50,406 bases of DNA from Promethearchaeota archaeon (lineage in GTDB: Archaea > Asgardarchaeota > Lokiarchaeia > Sigyniarchaeales > SOKP01): positions 1 through 50,406 of the forward strand of contig JAHLWH010000066.1 of NCBI GenBank assembly GCA_019058015.1. Reading direction: 5' to 3'. The translations under genes and the position numbers were made by a program. Below the pieces are notes generated by a model, which worked only from the letters and a program-made list of their open reading frames with translations, searched no databases and was not told the DNA's origin. Shown piece by piece: positions 43,418-50,406 of the stretch (its first letter is position 1; each line of letters opens with the position of its first letter).

Positions 43418-44719
43418 TTATCCCACCTCATCTAAAACTTCCAATAATGACACAGGTAACACCTCAATTTTTAATTCCCTACAATTTGGAGAAATAATTT
43501 CTAGTTTAAACTTTGTCCTGACTTCGATCATTTCGCTTGGAATTACAAATGATCTTACTCTTTGATAAACAATTTTATTTACTTCTTTAATTACAATAAT
43601 AACATCTCTATCGGGTTCTTTAACTCTTAAATGAAAATGTAAGAGATTTTCTAAATTGGAAAAATTCACATAATCAGGTTTTACATATCCAACATTTATC
43701 CCTGGGATTATCTTAATATGATCCTTTTTAATTTGTTCCTTACCATACCTTTCTTTCACGTAAATAGCAGCATTTTTGCCAGCTCTCTTAGCTTCTTCAG
43801 AAACATTATCAACGAGATCATGAACTTGAAGAACATTACCGCATGCAAAAATTCCGTCCATAATAGTCTCTAAATTATCATCTACTATGGGACCTCCGTT
43901 ATTAGATAATTCCGCCCCTGCTTTGGTTGTTAATTCATTTTCTGGTACTAACCCAACTGATAAAAGTATTGAATCGCATTCAATATATTGATCTGAATCT
44001 ACAATCCGATCCCAATTTTGATCAACACTGGAAATTGTAACACCCTCAACTCTTTCTTTCCCATGAATTTTTGTTATTGTATGATTTAAAATAAGAGGTA
44101 TATTATAATCTTCCAAACATTGAACTTGATTTCTTATTAATCCACTGACATATGACTTAATTTCCACAACTGCTTTAACCTCACAGCCTAACCAAGTTAA
44201 TCTCCTTGCCATTATCATACCAATGTCTCCTGACCCTAAAATTACAAAGGTTTTTCCGGGAATATATCCTTCGATATTCACAAACCTTTGAGCTTGTCCC
44301 GCAGTATAAATTCCAGCTGGTCGAAAACCTGGAATATTGATAGCTCCTCTTGTCTTTTCTCTGCATCCCATTGATAAAATAATTGCTTTAGCCTTAATTC
44401 TTAAGAAGCCCTCTTTTTTATTTACTGCGTAAATCTCTTTATCTTCGGTAATTTCTATTACCATGGTATCCAGTTTATATGGAATTTTTAATTCCTTCGC
44501 TTCATCAATAAATCTTTGAATATATTCAGGTCCTGTAAGATCTTCTTTAAATATTTTAAGGCCAAATCCATTGTGTATGCATTGTAACGTGATACCACCG
44601 AGCTCATCATTTCTTTCTAATATCAATACATCCATTCCTTGTTTTTTAGCTTCAATTGCTGCTCCCAACCCGGCAGACCCTGCCCCAATAACTGCAATAT
44701 CTATATCTAATGATTTCAC
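43418..44719 (-). CDS. FAD/NAD(P)-dependent oxidoreductase (GlpB-position partner)
   Basis: 433 residues of the pyridine nucleotide-disulfide oxidoreductase fold. The FAD site is VIGAGSAGLGAAIEA near 9-23, the NAD site FVILGSGDIGMIMARR near 153-168, and the second FAD motif GIFACGNVLQVHDLVDNV near 289-306. No CxxxxC redox disulfide. In this gene order it takes the GlpB role, moving electrons between the glycerol-3-phosphate dehydrogenase subunit and a carrier. It overlaps the GlpA-like gene by 4 bases (ATGA) and is followed at 3 bases by DUF1667, a tight three-gene operon. Confidence 0.88.
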   Translation of the reverse strand: MKSLDIDIAVIGAGSAGLGAAIEAKKQGMDVLILERNDELGGITLQCIHNGFGLKIFKEDLTGPEYIQRFIDEAKELKIPYKLDTMVIEITEDKEIYAVNKKEGFLRIKAKAIILSMGCREKTRGAINIPGFRPAGIYTAGQAQRFVNIEGYIPGKTFVILGSGDIGMIMARRLTWLGCEVKAVVEIKSYVSGLIRNQVQCLEDYNIPLILNHTITKIHGKERVEGVTISSVDQNWDRIVDSDQYIECDSILLSVGLVPENELTTKAGAELSNNGGPIVDDNLETIMDGIFACGNVLQVHDLVDNVSEEAKRAGKNAAIYVKERYGKEQIKKDHIKIIPGINVGYVKPDYVNFSNLENLLHFHLRVKEPDRDVIIVIKEVNKIVYQRVRSFVIPSEMIEVRTKFKLEIISPNCRELKIEVLPVSLLEVLDEVG

Positions 44720-46200
44720 TTTTCCGCAACCTCCTTAGATTCCTTGCTATCTTCTGTTAACTTTATGCATAGCACTTTATTTACTAAATAATGCGAACCT
44801 TTTCCTCTTTTAGTAACTTCCTTATAAGGTATATCTAATTCTCGAGATAAGATTTCCATTACTCTTGGCATACAAAAACCACCTTGACACCGTCCCATTC
44901 CGGCGCGACATCTAAACTTAACTCCATCGACTGTTGTTGCTCCTACAGGTCTGTGGATTGCATCAACAATTTCTGCTTCAGGAATGGTCTCACACCTGCA
45001 TATAATTCGTCCCCACGCTTGATTTTCCATAATTTTTTGGTTAAGTTTCATTTTAGTAAAATCCGAAAGATGCTCTGGTTTTGGTCTATATGGGTTATAT
45101 TTCTCTTTTTCCTTTAATTCTTCACCTAAATCTTCAATTAAAATTCTCACAACTTCTTCTGCAATTGCAAATGTTGAAGTAAGTCCCGGCGATAAAATAC
45201 CGGCAACATTCACAAAACCAACCATTTCTGTCGCTTCTATAATGAAATCTATTGTATTTGAAACTGCACGTAATCCTGCAAAATTACGAATTGCTGCATT
45301 TAATGGTAAATTTGGAACAAGCATTACACCCCCAGATATTATCTCCTTAAGCCCTCTAGTTGTTGTAGATATATCATCAATATCTAAAATATTATCTGCA
45401 TTTGGACCAATAAATACATGACCATGAATTGTTGGTGAAGCTAAAATTCCCTTAGATAACCTTGTTGGCATCGGAAATAGAACTTTATTAAGATGAATTA
45501 AGCCTTTATCAAATAAAATATACTCCCCTCTTCGCGGATATATCTCAAAAGTATCAGCTCCAGCCATTCGTGAAACTTCAGCAGCAAATAGACCACCTGC
45601 ATTAATTACAATCCTTGAAGTAAATTTCTTGGGTTTTGTTTCCACCTCAAAACCGGCAACTATTTTATTTATACCAATAACTTCATGCTCTCTAAAAAAT
45701 TCAACACCGTTTATATGCGCATTTTCAGCTAACGCAAATGTTAATTCATAAGGACTTACAATTCCTCCGCTTGGGGCATGAAGTACCGCTATTACTTTAT
45801 CCGTTAATTGAGGTTCCATTCGCTTAATCCGATTTTTATCGATAATAATCTCTAAACCTGGAACACCATCTTCTGTACCATAATTTCTTTTATATACCAA
45901 GTCTCTGATTTGTCTTTCTTCAAGTGCAACTACTAATGTTCCTGTCCTTTTAAAGGGAAAATTTAATTCCTTATGCGCCTGATCGAACAATTCATTCCCA
46001 CGAATACATAATTTTCTCTTTTTATATTTTCGATCTGCAGCATAACCCGCATGAATTACACCAGAATTAGCTTTAGTAGTTCCTGATGCTATATCAGATT
46101 CTTTTTCTAAAAGACAAATCTTTAAATCATAACGAGAAAGTGTTCTAGCTATACAACACCCAGTAACTCCCCCTCCAATAATAATTACATCATAATCCAT
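44716..46200 (-). CDS. glpA: GlpA-like FAD-dependent glycerol-3-phosphate dehydrogenase with BFD domain
   Basis: 494 residues. DAO-type FAD domain (DVIIIGGGVTGCCIARTL near 4-21; GTTKANSGVIHAGY near 40-53) and a C-terminal BFD-like 2Fe-2S domain with Cys in IICRCETIPEAEI and FRCRAGMGRCQGGFC near 410-460. This is the architecture of anaerobic glycerol-3-phosphate dehydrogenase GlpA. It would convert sn-glycerol-3-phosphate to dihydroxyacetone phosphate. Relatives annotated as L-2-hydroxyglutarate oxidase-like share the first half, but the BFD tail and the neighbours favour GlpA. First gene of the operon. Confidence 0.85.
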   Translation of the reverse strand: MDYDVIIIGGGVTGCCIARTLSRYDLKICLLEKESDIASGTTKANSGVIHAGYAADRKYKKRKLCIRGNELFDQAHKELNFPFKRTGTLVVALEERQIRDLVYKRNYGTEDGVPGLEIIIDKNRIKRMEPQLTDKVIAVLHAPSGGIVSPYELTFALAENAHINGVEFFREHEVIGINKIVAGFEVETKPKKFTSRIVINAGGLFAAEVSRMAGADTFEIYPRRGEYILFDKGLIHLNKVLFPMPTRLSKGILASPTIHGHVFIGPNADNILDIDDISTTTRGLKEIISGGVMLVPNLPLNAAIRNFAGLRAVSNTIDFIIEATEMVGFVNVAGILSPGLTSTFAIAEEVVRILIEDLGEELKEKEKYNPYRPKPEHLSDFTKMKLNQKIMENQAWGRIICRCETIPEAEIVDAIHRPVGATTVDGVKFRCRAGMGRCQGGFCMPRVMEILSRELDIPYKEVTKRGKGSHYLVNKVLCIKLTEDSKESKEVAEK

Positions 46201-46404
46201 TAAATTCAGTTCCGAAAAGATATTTTTACAAAATCAAATTCATTGATAATAATCTTAATTAAAATAAATAAAAGCAATTAAAAATCCTTTACTTTAATTG
46301 GGATTCCCTAAGAAGTTAATTATAATATTCCCTTAATAAAAATTTGCTTAATAATATAAAAAAAAACATTTGAATGTCGAGATCAAATAGGTTAAAAGCC
46401 AAAT

Positions 46405-46755
46405 TTAAAATAATATTAAAAATAACATTGTTATATTAAAAATACACCACAATATGAGTAAAGCTTTAACTAAAGGATTGAATAATATCCAATTCCTCTT
46501 TTTTACAATATTGTAATATAAAATCTGATTTCTTAAAATCCCCATGAATGAATTTGATGTCTTAAAATGGTCTCTTTTACTAAAATTACTCCCTAAAAAT
46601 CTTGGACTCGATAAATTCTTAATAAAATTATCAATATCTGTTGTAGATGATAAATCAAGATCCCTAGAAACCTTTGATTCATTAAGGTCTTTAACTATTC
46701 CCAACTTATCCAAAATTTTTTTGTTCCTAATGTAAAAATCTTCAAAAATTCTCAT
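46405..46755 (-). CDS. small C-terminally anchored protein, unknown
   Basis: 116 residues. A polar N-terminal two-thirds (Asp/Ser/Lys-rich) is followed by one hydrophobic helix at the very end (LVKALLILWCIFNITMLFLILF), so it may be tail-anchored. No family was recognised. Stands alone, 205 bases upstream of the GlpA-like operon start and divergent from the next small gene. Confidence 0.45.
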   Translation of the reverse strand: MRIFEDFYIRNKKILDKLGIVKDLNESKVSRDLDLSSTTDIDNFIKNLSSPRFLGSNFSKRDHFKTSNSFMGILRNQILYYNIVKKRNWILFNPLVKALLILWCIFNITMLFLILF

Positions 46756-46988
46756 ATTTTTAATATTAAAGATTTAGTGTTTCTTAATATATTCTATTTT
46801 ATTATATACAAATCATTGTATAAATTTTTTATTACTTCAAAAAAAAAAAAGAAACATAAATAATGGAATTTTTCATTATCTCTTACTAAATAGATAATTC
46901 AATAATTTATAAAATAACAAGGGAAATTAAAAATATCCTTGATATTATAAAAATAAGTTTAAAAAAGAACATTTATTCATATTTAATC

Positions 46989-47405
46989 ATGCCTAGCCTA
47001 TTAGATACTATATTAGATATTTTTGAAGTAAAAAATATAGAGAAAATTGATCAAGAAGAATTAATCGAGAACCTAAGTTATGCAGGCGATGTAATCCAAG
47101 AAAATCTGGAAGAAAGTATTCAAAAAGATAAATCCCTTAAACTCTCCGATGATATCTTATATTATGTGAATGGTAATGTGTGGGAAGAAAATAATAAGAT
47201 CTATTTGGAACTCGATCTTAGTAGAGAAGATACTTCCACCGAGGATGAAGATGAAGCATCTAAAACAGTTTTCACTTCCGGAACTCCAATAGAGATCTGT
47301 AATATTTCATCAGATATGAAAAATGCAGAGATCATCCAAAAAGTCCAAGAAAAAATTGATGAATTTCAAGAAAAATTCCTAAACCTTATTAAAGCCACAA
47401 AATAG
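46989..47405 (+). CDS. small acidic protein, unknown
   Basis: 138 residues, strongly acidic, with a helical N-terminus (IDQEELIENLSYAGDVIQENL), a beta-like centre (LYYVNGNVWEENNKIYLELDLS) and a Glu/Asp-rich loop (DTSTEDEDEA). A final amphipathic helix (EIIQKVQEKIDEFQEKFLNL) ends it. Not recognised. No membrane segment or Cys. Preceded by an AT-rich leader; clear of other frames. Confidence 0.5.
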   Translation: MPSLLDTILDIFEVKNIEKIDQEELIENLSYAGDVIQENLEESIQKDKSLKLSDDILYYVNGNVWEENNKIYLELDLSREDTSTEDEDEASKTVFTSGTPIEICNISSDMKNAEIIQKVQEKIDEFQEKFLNLIKATK

Positions 47406-47921
47406 TTATTTTCCTTCATTTTTTTCTTATTTTCAAAAAAAGTAATTTAAATTGACCCCTAAAGAATAAGTCTTATTTTAATCATCACCAGATACTTTCA
47501 CTGGCGAGTTTGATTTATTTTTTTGAACATTTGTGTAAAAACCCTTAACCTCACTTAACTCCATTGTTACAATCGTATGCCTTGCGTGGTCTTTTTCAAA
47601 CTTTTTTACTAGCTGAGAACTTAAGAAATTATCCGGATGAATTAGTACATACTGTTTACACTTTAAACAAGCACGTACTCGAATCTTAATTACCTCATTA
47701 TAATTTTTATAATTATGCTATTAAATATCATAAATTACAAAGAAATAAATGTTTCGCATCTTTAGAATTTGAAACAATAACACGAACAAATGGCATAAAC
47801 CTAATTTTGAGTTAATTTACAATAAAGCCTACATAATTCCCTTAATATTAAAGAAAAATGTCCATGTGTTAAAGAAATTATTCAAATAATGAAATCCTAA
47901 AGAAAAATTACTTTTAATTCC
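47406..47921. other. 516-base stretch holding one short gene
   Basis: Contains the 56-codon minus-strand gene at 47514-47684. The remainder (47406-47513 and 47685-47921) is AT-rich without recognisable signals, apart from T-runs just after the upstream gene. Confidence 0.5.
47514..47684 (-). CDS. small C2H2-like zinc protein with apparent AUU start
   Basis: 56 residues reading IRVRACLKCKQYVLIHP, then FEKDHARHTIVTMELSEVKGF and ending TNVQKK before TAA. CLKC near 6-9 and DHARH near 33-37 make a CxxC...HxxH zinc site. The sequence looks like a conserved short archaeal family (from memory, no name). There is no ATG, GTG or TTG in the frame back to a TAG. A GAGG precedes two ATT codons at 47690 (MKIRVRAC reading) and 47684, so initiation at AUU is proposed; either start changes the product by two residues only. 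Confidence 0.65.
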
Positions 47922-48971
47922 TTAAGGTAAAGTAAAATTATGTATTGGGTCTTCATATTTCCTACCCATTACAATACTTATATCTCTCATATGCATGTTA
48001 TAAACAGCTGTCCATTGTGTTGAGTATGAAGGATTAGTCTGAGAAACATCTTCCAATAGTTCCATTGCCTCTATCAGAGTAAGTTTCCCATTATGATTAC
48101 TCAAAACACCTTGACATGTTGTATATCTTGAACATAGAGCTTTTTCTTGCTCGCTGCTACCATATATAACAAAATTTGTTGAAACTTGCCATAAGTTATC
48201 ATTTCTGAGAACTTTCATATCACCATCAACCCATTCAATAATTGCAGAATTGCCCTCGGCATCCGCAATTAAGTAATGAAGGGGTGGCCCGGGTGGAAAA
48301 TATATATTATAACTTTCCCATAAATTAATAACTTCTTCAATTGTTTTTGCATAATCCAAAGCTAGCCTCATAATGGAACAACTATTAAGCGTAATTTTAT
48401 TAGGAACTATTGGACAGTCCGCTTGAGGAACAGCCATACATCCAATAGTTAATCCAAATTCATTCATTCCATCTAATGGATAGTGAGGGGATATCAAAAG
48501 ATTTCTTTGGGATTCAATAGACATCTGTGAAACCTGTTCATCATTGGAAAATCCAAGCATTCCCATATCTACCATAGTAACTGATGCATATCCATAAGGA
48601 GAGTCAGAAAATAAGAGAAGTTTTGGACCATAAGACCAATCAAAATTTCTACCAAAAAGCATATCACTCGCATTATTTAATGCCGCAAAACATGTGCAAG
48701 CCCAATATATATTCTTATCAGTACTTTGAACATGAACATTCATACCACTCTCTAGATATTGTTCAAATCCATAATCTCCGTAATATGTCATAACATAAAG
48801 AGGATGATCATCAATTTTTTCTAAGCTTGATAAGGTTTTTTGGTCATTTTCAGAGAGTGAACTCTGATCTGAGATAATAATAACAGTTATTGAAGCGATT
48901 ACAACTAACCCAACAATCAAAAAAACAATGAAATATTTTTTTAAGCTAAATTTTTTTATCTCTTTTTCCAA
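47922..48971 (-). CDS. membrane-anchored Ntn-hydrolase (choloylglycine hydrolase/acyltransferase-like, C45/C59)
   Basis: 349 residues. One N-terminal helix (about 13-34) would anchor it outside the membrane. The catalytic region begins with ACTCFAALNN near 91-100, where Cys92 is the probable nucleophile, followed by LFGRNFDWSYGP, DGMNEFGLTIG, NSCSIMRLALDYAKTIEEV, HYLIADAEGNSAIIEW and STNF, the series seen in linear amide C-N hydrolases of the conjugated-bile-acid/penicillin V acylase type. Those enzymes mature by exposing the Cys; here about 90 residues precede it. A cell-surface amidase, for example on N-acyl compounds, is likely. Substrate unknown. Confidence 0.8.
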   Translation of the reverse strand: MEKEIKKFSLKKYFIVFLIVGLVVIASITVIIISDQSSLSENDQKTLSSLEKIDDHPLYVMTYYGDYGFEQYLESGMNVHVQSTDKNIYWACTCFAALNNASDMLFGRNFDWSYGPKLLLFSDSPYGYASVTMVDMGMLGFSNDEQVSQMSIESQRNLLISPHYPLDGMNEFGLTIGCMAVPQADCPIVPNKITLNSCSIMRLALDYAKTIEEVINLWESYNIYFPPGPPLHYLIADAEGNSAIIEWVDGDMKVLRNDNLWQVSTNFVIYGSSEQEKALCSRYTTCQGVLSNHNGKLTLIEAMELLEDVSQTNPSYSTQWTAVYNMHMRDISIVMGRKYEDPIHNFTLP

Positions 48972-49054
48972 ATTAAAATCTACTGTTCCATATTATTTAA
49001 TTTTAATAGTATATATTCCATAATTTCATTAACTTTAATTTGTTGAACATTAAA

Positions 49055-50406
49055 TTATAAACTTTTTGATTTGATTACACGAGAACTCAATAAATCAATA
49101 ATTGCTTTATAAATTTCAATCTTTTCATTATTTTCTAGTCGTAATTTTTCAAAAAACACATCATCTAATTGTTTTTTCAAGTTTTTAATTTTTTCTAATG
49201 AAACTTGCTTTGGATGTCTCGTTCCAATCTCATTATATATAGAATCTATGGGCTCAATATATAATTTTTTAAGTAAATTTTCCACTTTTTTATAATCTTC
49301 ATCCGAGATTTCATCTGGATTAAACACTAATAGCTTCTCAGCTAAGAATTCACTTAATTCTGCTACTGTCACAGAGCCCGTGAGCTCATATCCAGAGAGC
49401 TCATAAAAAAGCCGCCCAAGAGTTGAATTTAGAAATGCTAATACAATATTCAGCGAATACTTAGATTCCAATTTAATTTCATATAATGTCTGATCACAAT
49501 AAACGCCTTCATTATTAAAATAAACATAGAACTTCTCCCCCATTCGCTTTGGAAATAGAATTTGATATGGCTCTCGAACCCCCAAATCATACCAGCGTTG
49601 TCGATTCTTCATTGTTCTACGATTATGGAAGCCTTGAGATTCTCCCCAATTGATATAATTCAAGATTCCCTTCTTTAAATTTTGCTTATTATCGTGAATT
49701 ATAAGGACAACTTGATTTAACGACTCCGGTTTAATTTTAACAAAATCACTTTCTCTTGGACTTTTAATTAAATAATTCGGTACCCAATCATTTAACTTCT
49801 TATGCATCCAATACTCCTTCTCTATACTAAATCTCAACTGATTTGACTTTAAATCATATAATAACAAATCCATTGTTTTAGAGTCCTTCTCAGTGTAAAA
49901 ATTCTGATTCTTTTTACCCGGCGCTGGAATATAAAAAAATTGATTGGCTCCAGTAGTAAAGCCCCGCCGAAATGTGCCTATTTCTTTTAGCGGAACCAAA
50001 AACTCCTTTCCTTTTTCCAATAAAATAAAATAAATATCAGGCGCTCTCAGAAATATATCCCACTTCGAACCTATATATTTGCCAACTTCTTTATCATAAC
50101 CGCGATTCCAGAGATCTCCCTGGTTAATTGGGAAAATTCTAATATTATGTTCCATATCAACTGTATAATTATCCAAATCGTTAATATAGTTCCAAAATGC
50201 ATCATTCATTTGCCATCGCTCATTTTCACCCAAATCTTCACTCTTATCAATATTTGTAAATTTGCTTAAAATATTTTCTAATTTATCCCGCAACTGTATA
50301 AATTTCACAACATTATGCAAGCGTTCCAATTCATTGGAACACTTCTCCAATATGATAATTATCGTATCAACTTCTGCAAACTCAAAAAATCGCTCCACCT
50401 TCGAGC
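49055..50406 (-). CDS. DNA methylase/type II restriction-modification protein, C-terminal part (cut by window end)
   Basis: The frame is open to the window edge, with the start beyond it; a GTG at 50398 is in frame but is not a natural start. The visible 450 residues hold a TaqI-like target-recognition region: GTFRRGFTTGANQFFYIP is the usual entry strand of Eco57I/type IIG and BREX PglX-like methylases, and EPYQILFPKRMGEKFYVYF and LNSTLGRLFYELSG are its continuation. The catalytic NPPY motif would be upstream. It recognises a DNA sequence for adenine N6-methylation. A helical C-terminus ends it. No other defence gene is visible. Confidence 0.75.
   Translation of the reverse strand, partial: SKVERFFEFAEVDTIIIILEKCSNELERLHNVVKFIQLRDKLENILSKFTNIDKSEDLGENERWQMNDAFWNYINDLDNYTVDMEHNIRIFPINQGDLWNRGYDKEVGKYIGSKWDIFLRAPDIYFILLEKGKEFLVPLKEIGTFRRGFTTGANQFFYIPAPGKKNQNFYTEKDSKTMDLLLYDLKSNQLRFSIEKEYWMHKKLNDWVPNYLIKSPRESDFVKIKPESLNQVVLIIHDNKQNLKKGILNYINWGESQGFHNRRTMKNRQRWYDLGVREPYQILFPKRMGEKFYVYFNNEGVYCDQTLYEIKLESKYSLNIVLAFLNSTLGRLFYELSGYELTGSVTVAELSEFLAEKLLVFNPDEISDEDYKKVENLLKKLYIEPIDSIYNEIGTRHPKQVSLEKIKNLKKQLDDVFFEKLRLENNEKIEIYKAIIDLLSSRVIKSKSL

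Overview
The window is AT-rich, densely coded archaeal DNA, most likely from an Asgard archaeon (Promethearchaeota, Lokiarchaeia-like). This assignment is inference from gene content, since there is no rRNA or tRNA gene to anchor it. The pointers are an archaeal thiolase with its DUF35 partner, a DUF106/EMC3-type membrane insertase, alpha-type subunits of ADP-forming acyl-CoA synthetase, an Lrp/AsnC regulator, a GH57 enzyme, two GPH symporters, a GlpA/GlpB/DUF1667 cluster and many small Cys-rich proteins. Shine-Dalgarno motifs are present before several genes, and some genes start with TTG, GTG or apparently ATT.

Layout. 1-6.6 kb holds central-metabolism genes: alpha/beta hydrolases, a HAD phosphatase, a LarA-type racemase followed by a GlcD/D-lactate dehydrogenase-like flavoprotein with two 4Fe-4S motifs (a plausible lactate-oxidising pair), a VOC protein and an NPD-family flavoprotein. 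6.7-13.2 kb holds two paralogous proline-tailed Cys-rich proteins, a DUF3795 protein, an Lrp regulator, two ADP-forming acyl-CoA synthetase alpha-like genes (one 3'-truncated against a broken methyltransferase) and gene remnants. 13.2-13.8 kb is non-coding, with a degenerate hexamer tandem repeat and hairpins. 13.8-19.3 kb holds an ABC-2 exporter pair, a 3-hydroxyacyl-CoA dehydrogenase, an operon of EMC3-like insertase, zinc-ribbon membrane protein and GtrA-like protein, and a radical SAM gene whose reading frame only makes sense with a non-AUG (AUU) start.

19.3-20.9 kb is a gene graveyard: an MFS N-terminal fragment, an unidentified decayed frame, and a 108-bp repeat shared with the GH57 gene. 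20.9-33.7 kb is an eleven-gene minus-strand cluster with tiny gaps or overlaps. It encodes a PP-loop enzyme, two glycosyltransferases, a small membrane protein, a HEAT-like repeat protein, an unrecognised 465-residue protein, an FkbM methyltransferase, a SPASM radical SAM enzyme, a zinc-ribbon methyltransferase, a GH57 enzyme and a B12-type radical SAM enzyme. It is the best candidate for an undescribed pathway, probably a modified surface glycan or glycoconjugate. 33.7-34.9 kb holds more remnants, including an ABC-exporter fragment.

34.9-42.5 kb holds thiolase/DUF35, an RNase III-fold protein with a degraded active site, two GPH symporters bracketing a UroD-like protein, and a 5'-truncated endonuclease/exonuclease/phosphatase gene. 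42.5-50.4 kb holds a zinc-ribbon protein, the GlpA-like/FAD-NAD oxidoreductase/DUF1667 operon, two small unknown proteins, a short C2H2-like protein with an apparent AUU start, a membrane-anchored Ntn-hydrolase, and the C-terminal part of a type II DNA methylase or restriction-modification enzyme running off the window end.
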